Shown here: positions 1 through 12,400 of the stretch, piece after piece
How the letters are laid out: every line of letters starts with the position of its first letter
Position numbering within the stretch: the stretch's first letter is position 1
Assembly (NCBI GenBank): GCA_903813345.2
Contig: CAIIXF020000007.1
Location: 17,404,714-17,468,713 of the forward strand
Direction: 5' to 3'
Source: Owenia fusiformis
Taxonomy: Eukaryota > Annelida > Polychaeta > Sabellida > Oweniidae
DNA length: 64,000 bases
Program-made: the position numbers and the translations under genes
Notes under the pieces: model-generated
What the model saw: the letters and a program-made list of their open reading frames with translations, nothing else
Database searches by the model: none
What the model was told of the DNA's origin: nothing

Positions 1-36
1 TCCGGCGTCCGGCGTCTGGCGTCCGGCGTCTGTAAC
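1..36. repeat. TCCGGCG heptamer short tandem repeat
   Basis: About four copies of a degenerate 7-bp unit (tccggcg/tctggcg) open the window and run directly into the 53-bp repeats. It is probably the edge of a larger repeat continuing to the left. Confidence 0.7.
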
Positions 37-137
37 AATTTCTTACAACTTCCTATAACTTAACAAATACTGTTTAGACTGACTGTAACAATTTCTTACA
101 ACTTCCTATAACTTAACAAATACTGTTTAGACTGACT
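31..137. repeat. 53-bp direct repeat, two copies
   Basis: The unit beginning tgtaacaatttcttacaac and ending tttagactgac occurs twice head to tail with essentially no differences. It connects the heptamer run to the following satellite. Confidence 0.85.
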
Positions 138-1640
138 TCAATTTTTTCTAAATCATCTACATGTTCTCAGAAGTTCAAATCTGACTTTAGATTTGACATT
201 TGACCTTCAATGACCTTCTCAAGGTCAAAAAGGTCTTTTTTCAACTTGCTTCACATTGACTAAATTTTTTTTCAAAATCATCTACATGTTCTCAGAAATT
301 CAAATCTGACTTTAGATTTGACTTTAGATTTGACATTTGACCTTCAAATCTGACTTTAGATTTGACATTTGACCTTCAATGACCTTCTCAAGGTCAAAAA
401 AGGTCAAAAAGGTCTGTTTTCAACTTGCTTCAAATTGACTACATTTTTTTTTCAAAATCATCTACGTGTTCTCAGAAATTCAAATCTGACTTAAGATTTG
501 ACATTTGACCTTCAATGACCTTCTCAAGGTCAAAAAAGGTCAAAAAGGTCTGTTTTCAACTTGCTTCAAATTGACTAAAATTTTTTTTCAAAATCATCTA
601 CGTGTTCTCAGAAATTCAAATCTGACTTTAGATTTGACTTAGGATTTGACATTTGACCTTCAATGACCTTCTCAAAGTCAAAAAAGGTCAAAAAGGTCTT
701 TTTTCAACTTGCTTCAAATTGACTACATTTTTTTTTCAAAATCATCTACATGTTCTCAGAAATTCAAATCTGACTTTAGATTTGACATTTGACCTTCAAT
801 GACCTTCTCAATGTCAAAAAAGGTCAAAAAGGTATTTTTTCATCTTGCTTCAAATTGACTAGATTTTTTTTTCAAAATCATCTACATGTTCTCAGAAATT
901 CAAATATGACTTTAGATTTGACATTTGACCTTCAATGACCTTCTCAAGGTCAAAAAGGTCAAAAAGGTATTTTTTCAACTTGCTTCAAATTGACTAATTT
1001 TTTTTCAAAATCATCTACATGTTCTCAGGAATTCAAATCTGATTTTAGATTTGACATTTGACCTTTTATGACCTTCTCAACGTCAAAAAAGGTCAAAAAG
1101 GTCTGTTTTCAACTTGCTTCAAATTGACCCAATTTTTTTTTCAAAATCATCTACATCTTTTCAGAAGTTCAAATTTGACTTTACAAGTTCTTAGAAGTTC
1201 AAATCTGACTTTAGATTTGACCTTTGACCTTCAATGACCTTCTCAAGGTCAAAAAGGTCTTTTTTCAATTTGCTTCAAATTGACTAATTTTTTTTCAAAA
1301 TCATCTACATGTTCTCAGAAGTTCAAATCCGACTTTAGATTTGACATTTGACCTTCAATGACCTTTTCAAGGTCAAAAAGGTCTTTTTCAACTTGCTTCA
1401 AATTTACTTAATTTTTTTTTCAAAATCATCTACATGTTCTCAGAAGTTCAAATCTGACTTTACATTTGACATTTGACCTTCAATGACCTTCTCAATGTCA
1501 AAAAAAGTCAAAGAGGTATTTTTTCAACTTGCTTCAAATTGACGAATTTTTTTTTAAAAATCATCTACATGTTCTAAGAAGTTCAAATCAAACCTTCTTA
1601 AGGTCAAAAGGTATTTTCCAACTTTCTTTAAATTGACCAA
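138..1640. repeat. Tandem satellite, about 11 units of 126-182 bp
   Basis: The anchor tcatctacatgttctcag recurs near 149, 276, 458, 594, 742, 878, 1010, 1146, 1300, 1426 and 1561, giving unit lengths from 126 to 182 bp. Each unit contains a small inverted repeat, tgaccttctcaaggtca, with aaaaaggtc copies. Length variation comes from internal duplications of 'gactttagatttgac'. The block ends in gtggtgacattttgtcatg..., a sequence that recurs in an intron of the first gene near 13366. Confidence 0.9.
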
Positions 1641-3001
1641 ATTGTTTTAGGTGGTGACATTTTGTCATGTTAATGCCTTGTATTATCCATACAGAACATT
1701 TAATCTAAAGTAGAATAATAGATGGCACACACATATTTTTAAATAGAATTATCCAAAATATCAGTTTTTATGTCAACACCAAAAAATGGTGACATGCAAT
1801 TAATTGTTATGGTCTTTTTTTGTGTCGGTGCTGTTGTACAGTGATATCCCTTACAATAGCCATGTCATGCATGACCGTGGTCATTCTCAATATTCTCAAT
1901 GTCCCATCCTAGATCAGGGTGTGCGTCAGCCTCAATAAAGCATGCCAGTCGTTCAAGGCTAAACGAATAATTGCCTGTAAATGAAATTTATAAAAAACTT
2001 CCAAATGAGGCCATGTTATTCACCATATAAGGTATTCACCGTAAAAGGTATTTACCACTATAAGGTTTGAATCATGTTAATCACATTTATTTATCCCATG
2101 GACCTATATTGATTTAGGTCCATATTTATCTCAATAGTAATAATTATGAATTTATAATGTATTTATATTCATGGTATATATCAACTTTTCAATATCAAAC
2201 TAACTCCATAAAAATATTTTCAGCCCTTTGACCATTCAGTTCTTATGTCTATGTCAAACGGATTATAAACGCAAAGGGCAACATTAAATATAAACGTAGA
2301 TTCCAAAATGCTTCAAATCGAAGCTTTAAGAGATGCTCGGAAAGCTTTACGATAAACACCAAAAACAAGGAAGTCGTATTTAATGTGAATCCCCCCGGTC
2401 TATTATTACCCTACCTTTCTAAAGGCAAACTTGTGTGTTTCAAGAGAGTGTGAATATGTATTTGTAAAATAAAATTCTTTATTTATATCATCCAAACAAA
2501 AGTAAACTAGCATGAATACTTCGTTTAACCTTTAAGTGTTTAAATTTTAACAAAAAGCTTTTATATTTTATAAACTAAAGGCGTAACAAACGAGTCTTTT
2601 ATATTGAATAGAATTATCATGGGTCACACCCATTAAGACTATTACTCATATTTCCGATCACGATTCTTATAAGAATTGGGCCTTGTCCGCTTTGTGCACT
2701 TTCCAAATCAATATTTGATAAGGTCACTTAAACCCATAGGAGCTTAACAAGTCAGATTTGTTCATGGGATTTATTTAAATGCACAGTTTATAAGTTTATA
2801 ATCAGTGCACATATAGTCCAGCAGGTCACTTTTCGTGCGTTTGCCAACATTTTGATCAGAACAACCAACACGGAAAAGCTTATCTAAAATCAGTAGGTGC
2901 TACCGGACTACGGGAAGACTTGTCACGATACGATTAAATTGTCATGATAGTTGACGTATGAAATAACTCGGAATATCTCATCAGAAATGGAACATTCGGC
3001 A
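1641..3001. other. Upstream intergenic region of astacin gene 1
   Basis: No coding region is recognised. The region must contain the promoter and 5'UTR of gene 1. AT-rich TATA-like strings (for example ttatttaaat near 2768) are present, but in DNA this AT-rich they cannot be assigned. There is no obvious similarity to the sequence just upstream of the two paralogues. Confidence 0.5.
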
Positions 3002-3497
3002 ATGCTTCTAGGAACATTTCTGGTCTTTATATTGGCCACTGTCATCCAAGCTAATCAAGATAACTTTCAAAATGTACAAATAGCGTTTGCTACTCCCCAC
3101 GCTATCGAAGAAAATTGGATATCTAACGACCACAATGACATTGCTGACAATATCTTAAGTGAACTCACCGACGCTGAGCTGGATAGTCTGTTAGAAGAGT
3201 TACACATTCCCAAACAGCAAGGTGATATCATATTGAACAAGAAACAACTTGTACAGAAGATAACGAACATGGAACTTAGGGATTACAAAAACAGAAACCT
3301 ACCAAATGAAGTGGATCTAAAGAATCGACCCAAAGGAAACAATCACGAGGGCGAACACACAACAGATTTAATAAGGAAATACAAGGTGCAACATTTAGAA
3401 AATAAATCGCAAAAGAATCGTGTTAAAAGAAAGATGAAAACGGGCTATGTTCAGGAGTGGATCTTTCCCATAAGATTTAGTTTCATATCTTCATACA
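3002..3497 (+). CDS. Gene 1 exon 1: signal peptide, propeptide and mature N-terminus
   Basis: The exon encodes a hydrophobic start ([17 protein letters not shown]), an acidic propeptide and a dibasic site RVKR at residues 140-143, where a furin-type protease would release the enzyme. Asp75 lies in QQGDI, the position and context of the astacin 'FxGD' aspartate switch that blocks zinc in the zymogen; the usual Phe is Gln here. After [13 protein letters not shown] matches the astacin mature N-terminus (usually WPNGVIPY). The exon ends in phase 1 at ACA|gtaagt. Confidence 0.85.
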
Positions 3498-6400
3498 GTA
3501 AGTTTTCAAATGACTGATTTAATACAAGGTCTTATTCAAAACATTGGAATTTTTAATGAATATATTCAAAGGTAAATATCCGCGTGTGGTTTTCGAGAAG
3601 TGGGGCTTTTACGTGACTGTCTACGTTCAACGATTTGAATGACAGGTTTAATAATAGGCCTTGGGTTTGACCAACAGTAAATGTTTAACTGGATTGCACA
3701 TTATATGACATGTACTGTGTGCAGTATTCATTATAAAGAAAACACAAAGGGCAACACTTTACATCCTTCTTCAAAGGACTTCATTTATGCTTATATTCAT
3801 ATTATATATATAGGGGTTATGCACTGGGAGGTTTTGGATACAGGGAATATCCCGAGGGATATACAATATATCTTCCCGAGGGACCGAAGGGACCGAGGGA
3901 AGATGTATAGTATATCCCAAGGGATATTCCATGTATCCAAACCGACCGTGCATAACTGGTGTATCTCATACTTGAGTGGGTTTAGGGTAGATATAACCTT
4001 TTCCACCTTTTTCAAATGACAAGATATTTATATTTAACATTTTCGTAATATTATTTTTGTTCAATACAATGAAATTGTAACATTTAAACTTAAAAAAATT
4101 AAATTTTAAAATTAAAAAATAAAAACTTTTGATATTTAAACTTTTGAAAAATTCCCGGGAGCGGGATGGATATATTATATCTGCCCGCATTTGGCCTGGA
4201 GCGGGACATATACAATATATCCTGCCCGCTCCTCAGATACGATATATATTCCCGGGTGATATCTACCCCAAACCCACTCAAGTATGAGATACGAAATACT
4301 ATATACCCTTGCTGCAAGGATGCCACTTTAGGCCGTGTATGTTTTTTCACATGACGCCCTAAGTTAAGTGAACGTAGATACCTGTACTGTATACTGTAAT
4401 ACAGTGAACAGAGCAACCAAATATACAATTTGCAATTACAATTTTATCTAGCATGTAATTTATCATTCCATAACAAGACAACAGAGAGCTAGTACATCAC
4501 GAAACATATCATTTTAACGTTTATAATATGTTTAAAATTCAGTTTTTACGAGATTTTTGTATCCATTTTGTGACAGATCTTCATTTTATTAAAGCGTTTT
4601 AATTGGGTACTAGCTAGTTCTTACCGAGCCTATTAAAGGGTTTGGTTTATTGAATATAATACATTGTCGTATTACAACTTATAGTAACAACAATCGGTTC
4701 TTTGAATTGTTTATTTACGTATCGGGAAGTAACATACTAGTATGTGTACACAATATGTTATATTATAGGCGACGAACAGAAAACTGAAATACGAGGGGCG
4801 CTCCAGAACTGGGAAGATGCTACGTGTGCAAGTTTTACAGAATCAAACGACACAACTGCCCCAGCGATGTTCTTTGAGCCTCTTCAAGGGTAACATCATA
4901 TTAATCCAAATTCACCTCATTCAAACCAGACAATCAGAATTCTGAAGTGTCCAAGTTACTATATACGTAAATGGGTTGTAATGAATATTACAGAAAGTTA
5001 AATAGGCCCCAGTGACAATGAACGATGACCGTGAAAGACACATGAATAGGCTCCAAATAAACACGACAGGTGAATAATACGAATAACAAAGGTAATGATA
5101 GACATTGCTTTAAAAGACTGAATCATCATCTAAAAATGTTTTTATGTTTCAGGTGTTATTCTAATGTGGGTCGGGACCCTTCATCAATCAACACAGTGTC
5201 GCTTGCAGAATCGTGTTTTACGGTAAGTTCAATTCATTAAGTCGTCTTAACAGTATAACCTCAATGAAATATATTTTATCAATTTTTAAAATGTAATTCA
5301 ACTTTAATTGAAAAATTCGCAATGGAATACATGTTTGCATCTTATGGTTTTTGTATGTTCAGTGCCGTATGCATTCTTGTAGCAAGTTTCAAATAACGAC
5401 TTGAATATACGGCACATGGATGAGATAGTCCATGCTTAGTATTCTTAGAAGATCAGTAAGATAATGTCTATAATTTTTTGTTCAGAAATTGATGATGCAA
5501 TGAATACTATATTAGTAGCTATGTGTTAATATTCTATTTATCTATTCGCTAGACCGCTACCATTGAGCACGAGATCGGGCACGCCCTTGGCTTCTACCAT
5601 GAACAAAGTAGACCAGATAGGGACTCGTTTATCACCGTGAATATCTCAAATGTCGATTCAGAGAAGTCAAGTAACTACGATATATTATCTTGGGACGAGG
5701 CTCTAACATACAATATAGAATATGACTATGGCTCAGTCATGCAATACGACAAACGAGTAAGTTTGATTTCAACATGCAACTGATTCTTCATTCTAGTTGA
5801 AAAATAATTCCGATCACCTTATTGGTGTAGCCACCCATAAATGCCGTCGTCCCATAGATTGCATAATATTAATAATTACTTCCAATAAAAATATGATCTT
5901 TAATTAAATGCAGGCGTTTACAAGCAACGGTGGGATGACCATGGTCGCAAAAGATGGCGCTTATGACAATACACTTGGACAAAATGTCGGCCTATCGTTT
6001 TCCGACATAAAACTATTTAACACAGAATACTGCAGTGGTACGTAAATCTATAAAATGGTTTTATACATATTTGTAAACTATGATATATTATGTGTGGACT
6101 GGGAGTCTATTGAAACATATGCAAATATTTTTAATGCAACAATGTTATTGACATTGGCCATGTACGTATTTGATCTGTTTTCATACAAAATATAAAACCG
6201 TGTTGTATCTTTCTTAAAGGTTCCTGCAATGGGTATAGAAACTTAGAGTGGAAAGATTGTCAACATGGAGGATATAGGGACCCCAATAATTGTAACGTAT
6301 GTAAATGTCCGGATGGATGGACCGGAGCTACATGTAATACAACAAGTCCCCCTGTCAATGGTAAATATTTTTGAAATATATACATGAAGTTCACAATAAT

Positions 6401-9400
6401 GATAAACGTGCAAAATTATTTCTTATTTCCGAAAACACAAAAGAACAATTAAAAGTTAAGTGGAAACAAAACAAATTATTGAAACTGTTTGGTATTTCTT
6501 TATTAGCTGTATGCGGAGCTGAACTCAGTGTGACAACACCAGGGGAGTTAATGACTCCATCTTACAATGTAGGATACACCAAAAATACTTCATGTACATG
6601 GCTACTTACTGTAAGTATGCGCACATAGCCATAATATCATATACTAGTAAATGACTTAAATGTAGTTCTTAACTTGAAATGAGCAGAAACCCATGTATGT
6701 GATCTAAGGTACAATAGGTTTCCGATTAAAACTGTTTAATAAATTACATCTTTACGATATTCAGAAACATATCCATCATCATTCATACACATAATTATAT
6801 TATCGTTTTTTATAGGCAGATGAAGGTTCCCAGGTGACAGCATCATTCGTTGGGGATTTTGGCATTGATTGCTTAAATGATGCAGAGTCGGGCTGTGATA
6901 GAGATTGGGTGGAAGTCAGATACAATGATTTACAACATACTGGACCAAGGTGATACTTTTAGACTTGCGCTAGTAGTTTTTCTTATACGGTTGTTTCATA
7001 ATTTAGTAATAAATTTAAGTATCCTATAGTTTTTAAGAATTAAAATTGGTTCGAGTCAGATCTTCTAAAATCCCTAATTCCTTTGAATTATGTGAATTAA
7101 AAATCAATTTAAAATAAAGGCCCGACCATTAATGTTTTTTTTATACTTTGATACAACGCCAAGTGAACCACAGTCCAATGTGCTTCCATTTGTTTACTTT
7201 AAAGATTCTGCTGTGGCACAACACCAAGTGGAACATTTGTATCCAAGGGCAACCAGATGATGATTCTATTTCGCTCGAATACAATATTTAGTGGATCGAC
7301 ACCTATCCCGAATAATGGATTCAAACTACAGTACTCTTTAACTCCAAGTAAGTAAATTATTTTTGGATTGTGAATATGGTTCCTGAACTGTAGAAGAGGT
7401 TTAGGAGGGGGAGTTAAATATTGAGTACTCTTCAAAGTAAATCAGACGATCCTAGCATGTGGTTAGTACAAGAGCCTCTCCAAACACACAATTAGTTTAA
7501 ACGGTACAGTTGATAGGGAATGGTCACTTTTCAATTATACTTTATCTTTCAAATATAGTAAACTTTATCACTTGATTAAACCTGAGACTAATAGATTAAA
7601 CACCGCTGTATCAAAGTGATTAACGGATAAGAAGACGTAGACGAAGCTCTCTTTTAAGAGGCTAAGCTAAACGAATGCAAAGGGTACTATTAGTTACAAT
7701 ATTTTGAGTATACGATAAATAAAGATATACAAGTATGGGTGATTGGACTAAATACGCTTGCTTAGTGTTAACCTTAATTAATTAATAAATCCTTAATTGC
7801 TATTCGTTATTTAGGAGTTGGGAGTCTCCCATGTGAAAGTCTAAAACTGTCTGGTTTGTCACAGTCCCCCAAGCAACTATGGCGAACAGGAATCTTCAAA
7901 CTGCAGTCGATGCCATGGAACTCCAGACCAGTTTACAAACACCTAGTTGAGCCAGTGTTCATGTTTTATGACAGTGGATATTGGCTCATAGGATCAACTA
8001 TTGGGGAAACTCAATCAGGGATACGAGTGCTCAGTTCAGCGTTGCAACCACAAGACGTAACAGGGGTTTGGGAATCTTTTAGTGGCACCTCTTGGGTAGC
8101 TGAGTCAGGTCTGGTTACGTCATGCTCAGCTATATGTGACAGGATTTGGTTTAGTGGTGTTTCAAGAACTGGACCACATGCCTACTTGTTAGGAGCCTAT
8201 AGTTTTTCAAATAATGACTCGAATGGATCACCTATCTACAAGAAACAAGATGCCACAAGCAGTGGTGAAATAACAATTAGAATGTCTGGTGGCAACAAAT
8301 GGAGTATTGTATCCGAGTCTGAAACTATAACCACAACGTTCACGACAACCATCACAAACCCAGTTGAAGTTCCAAATGTATGGACTGTGTCTTCTGGTAC
8401 GATAGTCCTGGAATGCTACTTTGGTAAGTATGACGGAAACCAAAGAAACAATTTACAGATATATTGGCATAATCCTTAATCGTTGTTTCGACCATATACA
8501 GTGTGGTCAAAAAATGGAAACCTTGTATTTTCCTAATATCTTTGTCATTTTAAAGAATTACTCCCTGATATTTCACATATTTGTACATCATTCAATTTCC
8601 CACGACCCTACCATATTTCATGACCATCAGACTGATAGTCACAATTTAACAGCACTTTGAATAACATGCTTCAAGTTTGGCTATCATCGCGCTGTAGGCA
8701 AACCTGCACAGTTATCAATGGGCCGAATGCATTCCTTAGCAGGTATGGCCTGAATGATACGAATGATCTCACTTTTGAGGTTTGTGATTGTCCTGAGGTA
8801 ATTCTCATACACTTTTTCCTTGCCATATCACTACAGGTAGGGACATTTTGGACGGCGAGTGCAGGTGGCCCGACAGCGTAATATTGGCCACTATATATGT
8901 TTTCTTACATCATCATGATAAACCATGACATCTCTTTTGGTTTTCTTCTTTGTAGGTCCAGAAGAAAATTGTGGTGACGTCATGTTAGATGGTGGTTCTG
9001 AACAAAGATCAAGACAGGGCATCTACTCATTGTATGGTTCACTTCTCAATGGAAGACCTGTATATATTCACGAAGATGGAGTAAACTTTCTGTTTCACGT
9101 CATTATTGATCAGGCGTCGAGGTTCTGGTACATTTCTACTGATATTGGCAATTCCCTAATAGGCGCCATACGTGTCGAGGACTCAGCTATGTCGGCTGAA
9201 GGCATTACTGGCACATGGGAAGCATACATGATACAGGACTGGGTAGTTGAAACAGCAATGGCCACATCATGTATAACTAGTATGTTGCTTTTGATATCCA
9301 TCTGAACAATGAACTAAACAATCGAAAATAATTTCCTCTTCATGTATGATAGACTAATCAGTTTAGAGTTCCATATCTGAATTCGGAATTTCAATTGATC

Positions 9401-12400
9401 AGATCATGCTTACTATTGCATCATGAGTGTTATGCAAGGTGATTTTATGTAATCGTCGCAATATGTAAGAAGTAGAGAGCCATATATCTGGGGGATTCCT
9501 CTTAATTCATTGTTCCTTCAGTATCAATCTTTCTGTTTCTTATTATGTATGTTAGTCCATGTAGACTTCTTTTCTTTTTCTTACCTTTTCTTTTCACCCT
9601 TTTTAGGAATATATGCCCTAAATAAAATGTTTATAACTTTCCAGATAACACTGCCCCAAGCGCAACTTTGTATATCGGTGGTGTGATCACATCGTCTACT
9701 CCACAAACCGTCAGGCTAGGACTATACACTATACACGGAGACTATCATAATTCTAGACCAGTATATATTCATGAATCAAACAATAGTTATCTGTACTACT
9801 ATAGTGGACTTTGGGTGATTGGCGCTACTATTGGTGAAAACCAGTTTGGTATAAAGACATCTGCAGCATCCCTTCTACCTCAGGAAATAACGGAGCCCCT
9901 ATATGGATTTGTTTCATCTACTGGCTGGACATTGATGGACGGAATCACTATTTCCAGCTACATGGATACAGGTAAGCAGATAAGATATACCTGACAATCA
10001 AACAAACATGTACATGTAAAAGTAACATCCACAGTTAGAGAAACAGACAAACAAAAATGAAACATAGACAAAGAAGGGGTGGGGCAAAGATTCACAACGC
10101 AGCTTTGCGAATTGGGTAAATTGCGTGTGGGAACGTTAACCCGCAAACCGAAACGCTACTTTGCACATGCTTCCGAAGCCGTCCGAAGCTTTCTGAAAGG
10201 TTACTTCAACATACGAACACCCAAATGATGTAAAACGTACATACTCTAATGGGAACGAATTTTACTCAAAGTCCTATTCGCCAGTACACGCAAGTTGACG
10301 TCGGGGATTTTCGTCCACATGTGAGAGGGGCTTTACAATTCCTATCTTATATTCTTCTTAGGTGATGGGTCTTGTCGAGAGCTCCAGCTGTCTGGCATAG
10401 GGGATTCTGCGTTCAATGGTCTGTATGAAAATAACGACCAAGAGGTCGGGAGTAGACCAAGTTACAAAAAGTCTGGTGGGGGTCTCAACCTTTATTTCAG
10501 AGCATCGAGTGGACAATGGGTAATTGGAGCAGACCCTATTAATATAGCTGTTGGTTATTTTGCTTATACAAATGATCCTGCTGTGGATCCAACTAAAACA
10601 AGTAATTGGAACATGTACGATGGTAGTGGTTGGGTACCCCAGCCTGAAGTAGTGTGGAGCTGTCTAGATGGTAAGCTGATTAAAGATCATTAAGTTATTA
10701 CATTCAAGGCATTATTATAATTTATCAATATTGCTGTGCTCATCTTATTGCAGTTATTAGTGCATAGTTGACACGGTTACTTTATTCATTTGTATTAATT
10801 TCAGTGACAACTAGTACCACAGCTGTACCAACTACAACAGCACCTGTTCTAACAACTACCCCACCTGTTGCCATGACTACTACCACACTTGTACCAACTA
10901 CTTCTACAACTGTTTCAACTAATAGCATACCTGGTGCAATTAGTACCACATCCGTAGCAACTAGTACCACAACTGTAGCAACTAGTACCACACCTCTAGC
11001 AAGTACTACCACGCCTCTATCAACTACATCCACACATTTACCAATTACTATTGCAGCCGAAGCAAGTACAACCATACCTGTAACAGCTACCTCAACACGT
11101 GTGACAACTACAACCACACCTGTAGCAGCTAGTACAACTGTTTCAACTACAACCACACATTTACCAACTACTACTGCACCTGAAGCAAGTACAACCACAC
11201 CTGTTTCACTTACGACCACACCTGTACCAACTACAACAATAACTTTAGCAACTACTACCATATCTGTAGCAACTAGTACACCACCTTTACCAGCTACTAC
11301 CACATCTTTAGAAGCTACTACTACAGCTGCACCTACTGCTTCCACACCTTTACCAGCTATCTCAACTCCTGTAGCGATTAGCACCACACCTGTAGGAACT
11401 ACTATCACACCTAGTACACCTACAACTAGTACCACATCTGTAGCGGCTACTACCACACCTGTAGAAACAAGTGCAACAGCTGTTCCAACTTCTAACACAC
11501 CTGTGTCAACTACTTCCACACCTTTACCAACTACTTCAACACTTGTAGCAACTAGCACCACACCTGTATCTACTACTACATTTATACCAACATCTACCAC
11601 ACCTATACCTACTATTACATCTGTACCAACATCTACCATACCTGTACCAACAACTACGACACCTTTACCAACTACTACCACACCTGTAGCAACTAGTACA
11701 TCACCTGTAGCAACTACTTCCACACCTTTACCAACTACTACCACACCTTTACCAACTACTACCACACCTGTACTAACTAGTACCACATCTTTAGCAACTA
11801 GTGCACCACCTGAAGCAACTACTTTCACATCTTTCCCTACTTCTTCCACACTTTTACTAACTACAGCACCTGTACCAACTAGTACCTCATCAATAACAAC
11901 CAGTACACCACCTTTACCAACTACTCCCACACCCTTACCAACTAGTACCTCATTTGTAGCAACTAATACACCACCTGTAGCAACTGCTACCACTACTCTA
12001 CCAACTGCTTCTACATTAGTAGCAACTAGTACATCACCTGTACAAACTAGAACCACAACTGTAGAAACTTCCATCGCACCTTTACCAACTACTACCATAC
12101 CTGTACCAACTACTACCACACCTTCATCAACCACCTCAAAACCCGTAGCAACCAGTGCCACACCTGTATCAACTAGTACCACTCCTATATCAACTAGTAC
12201 CACATCTGTGGCAACTACTTCCACACCTTTACAAACTACTTCCACACCTTTACCAACTACTACTACACCTATATCAACTACTACCACACTTGTACCAACT
12301 GATACCTTACCTTTACAAACTACTTACACACCTTTATTAGCTACTTCCACATCATTACCGACTACTACCACACCTTTACCAACTAGTACCACACCTGTGC

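Noticed and set aside
2760-2840. TATA-like promoter for gene 1
   Set aside because: Many similar AT strings occur nearby; no independent support for a start site.
2951-3001. Extension of gene 1 exon 1 upstream to a TTG codon
   Set aside because: Non-ATG start. Paralogues start MLL at the position of the ATG at 3002, and a signal peptide follows directly.
3681-4428. Several overlapping ORFs of 60-112 codons
   Set aside because: They mirror each other on both strands because the region is a hairpin element; no domain or codon signal.
10782-12287. 501-codon minus-strand open frame
   Set aside because: It is antisense to the Thr-rich minisatellite; the 21-bp period keeps the opposite strand open (GKGVVVVG-type low complexity). 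The same applies to 12324-12686 and 37252-37581.
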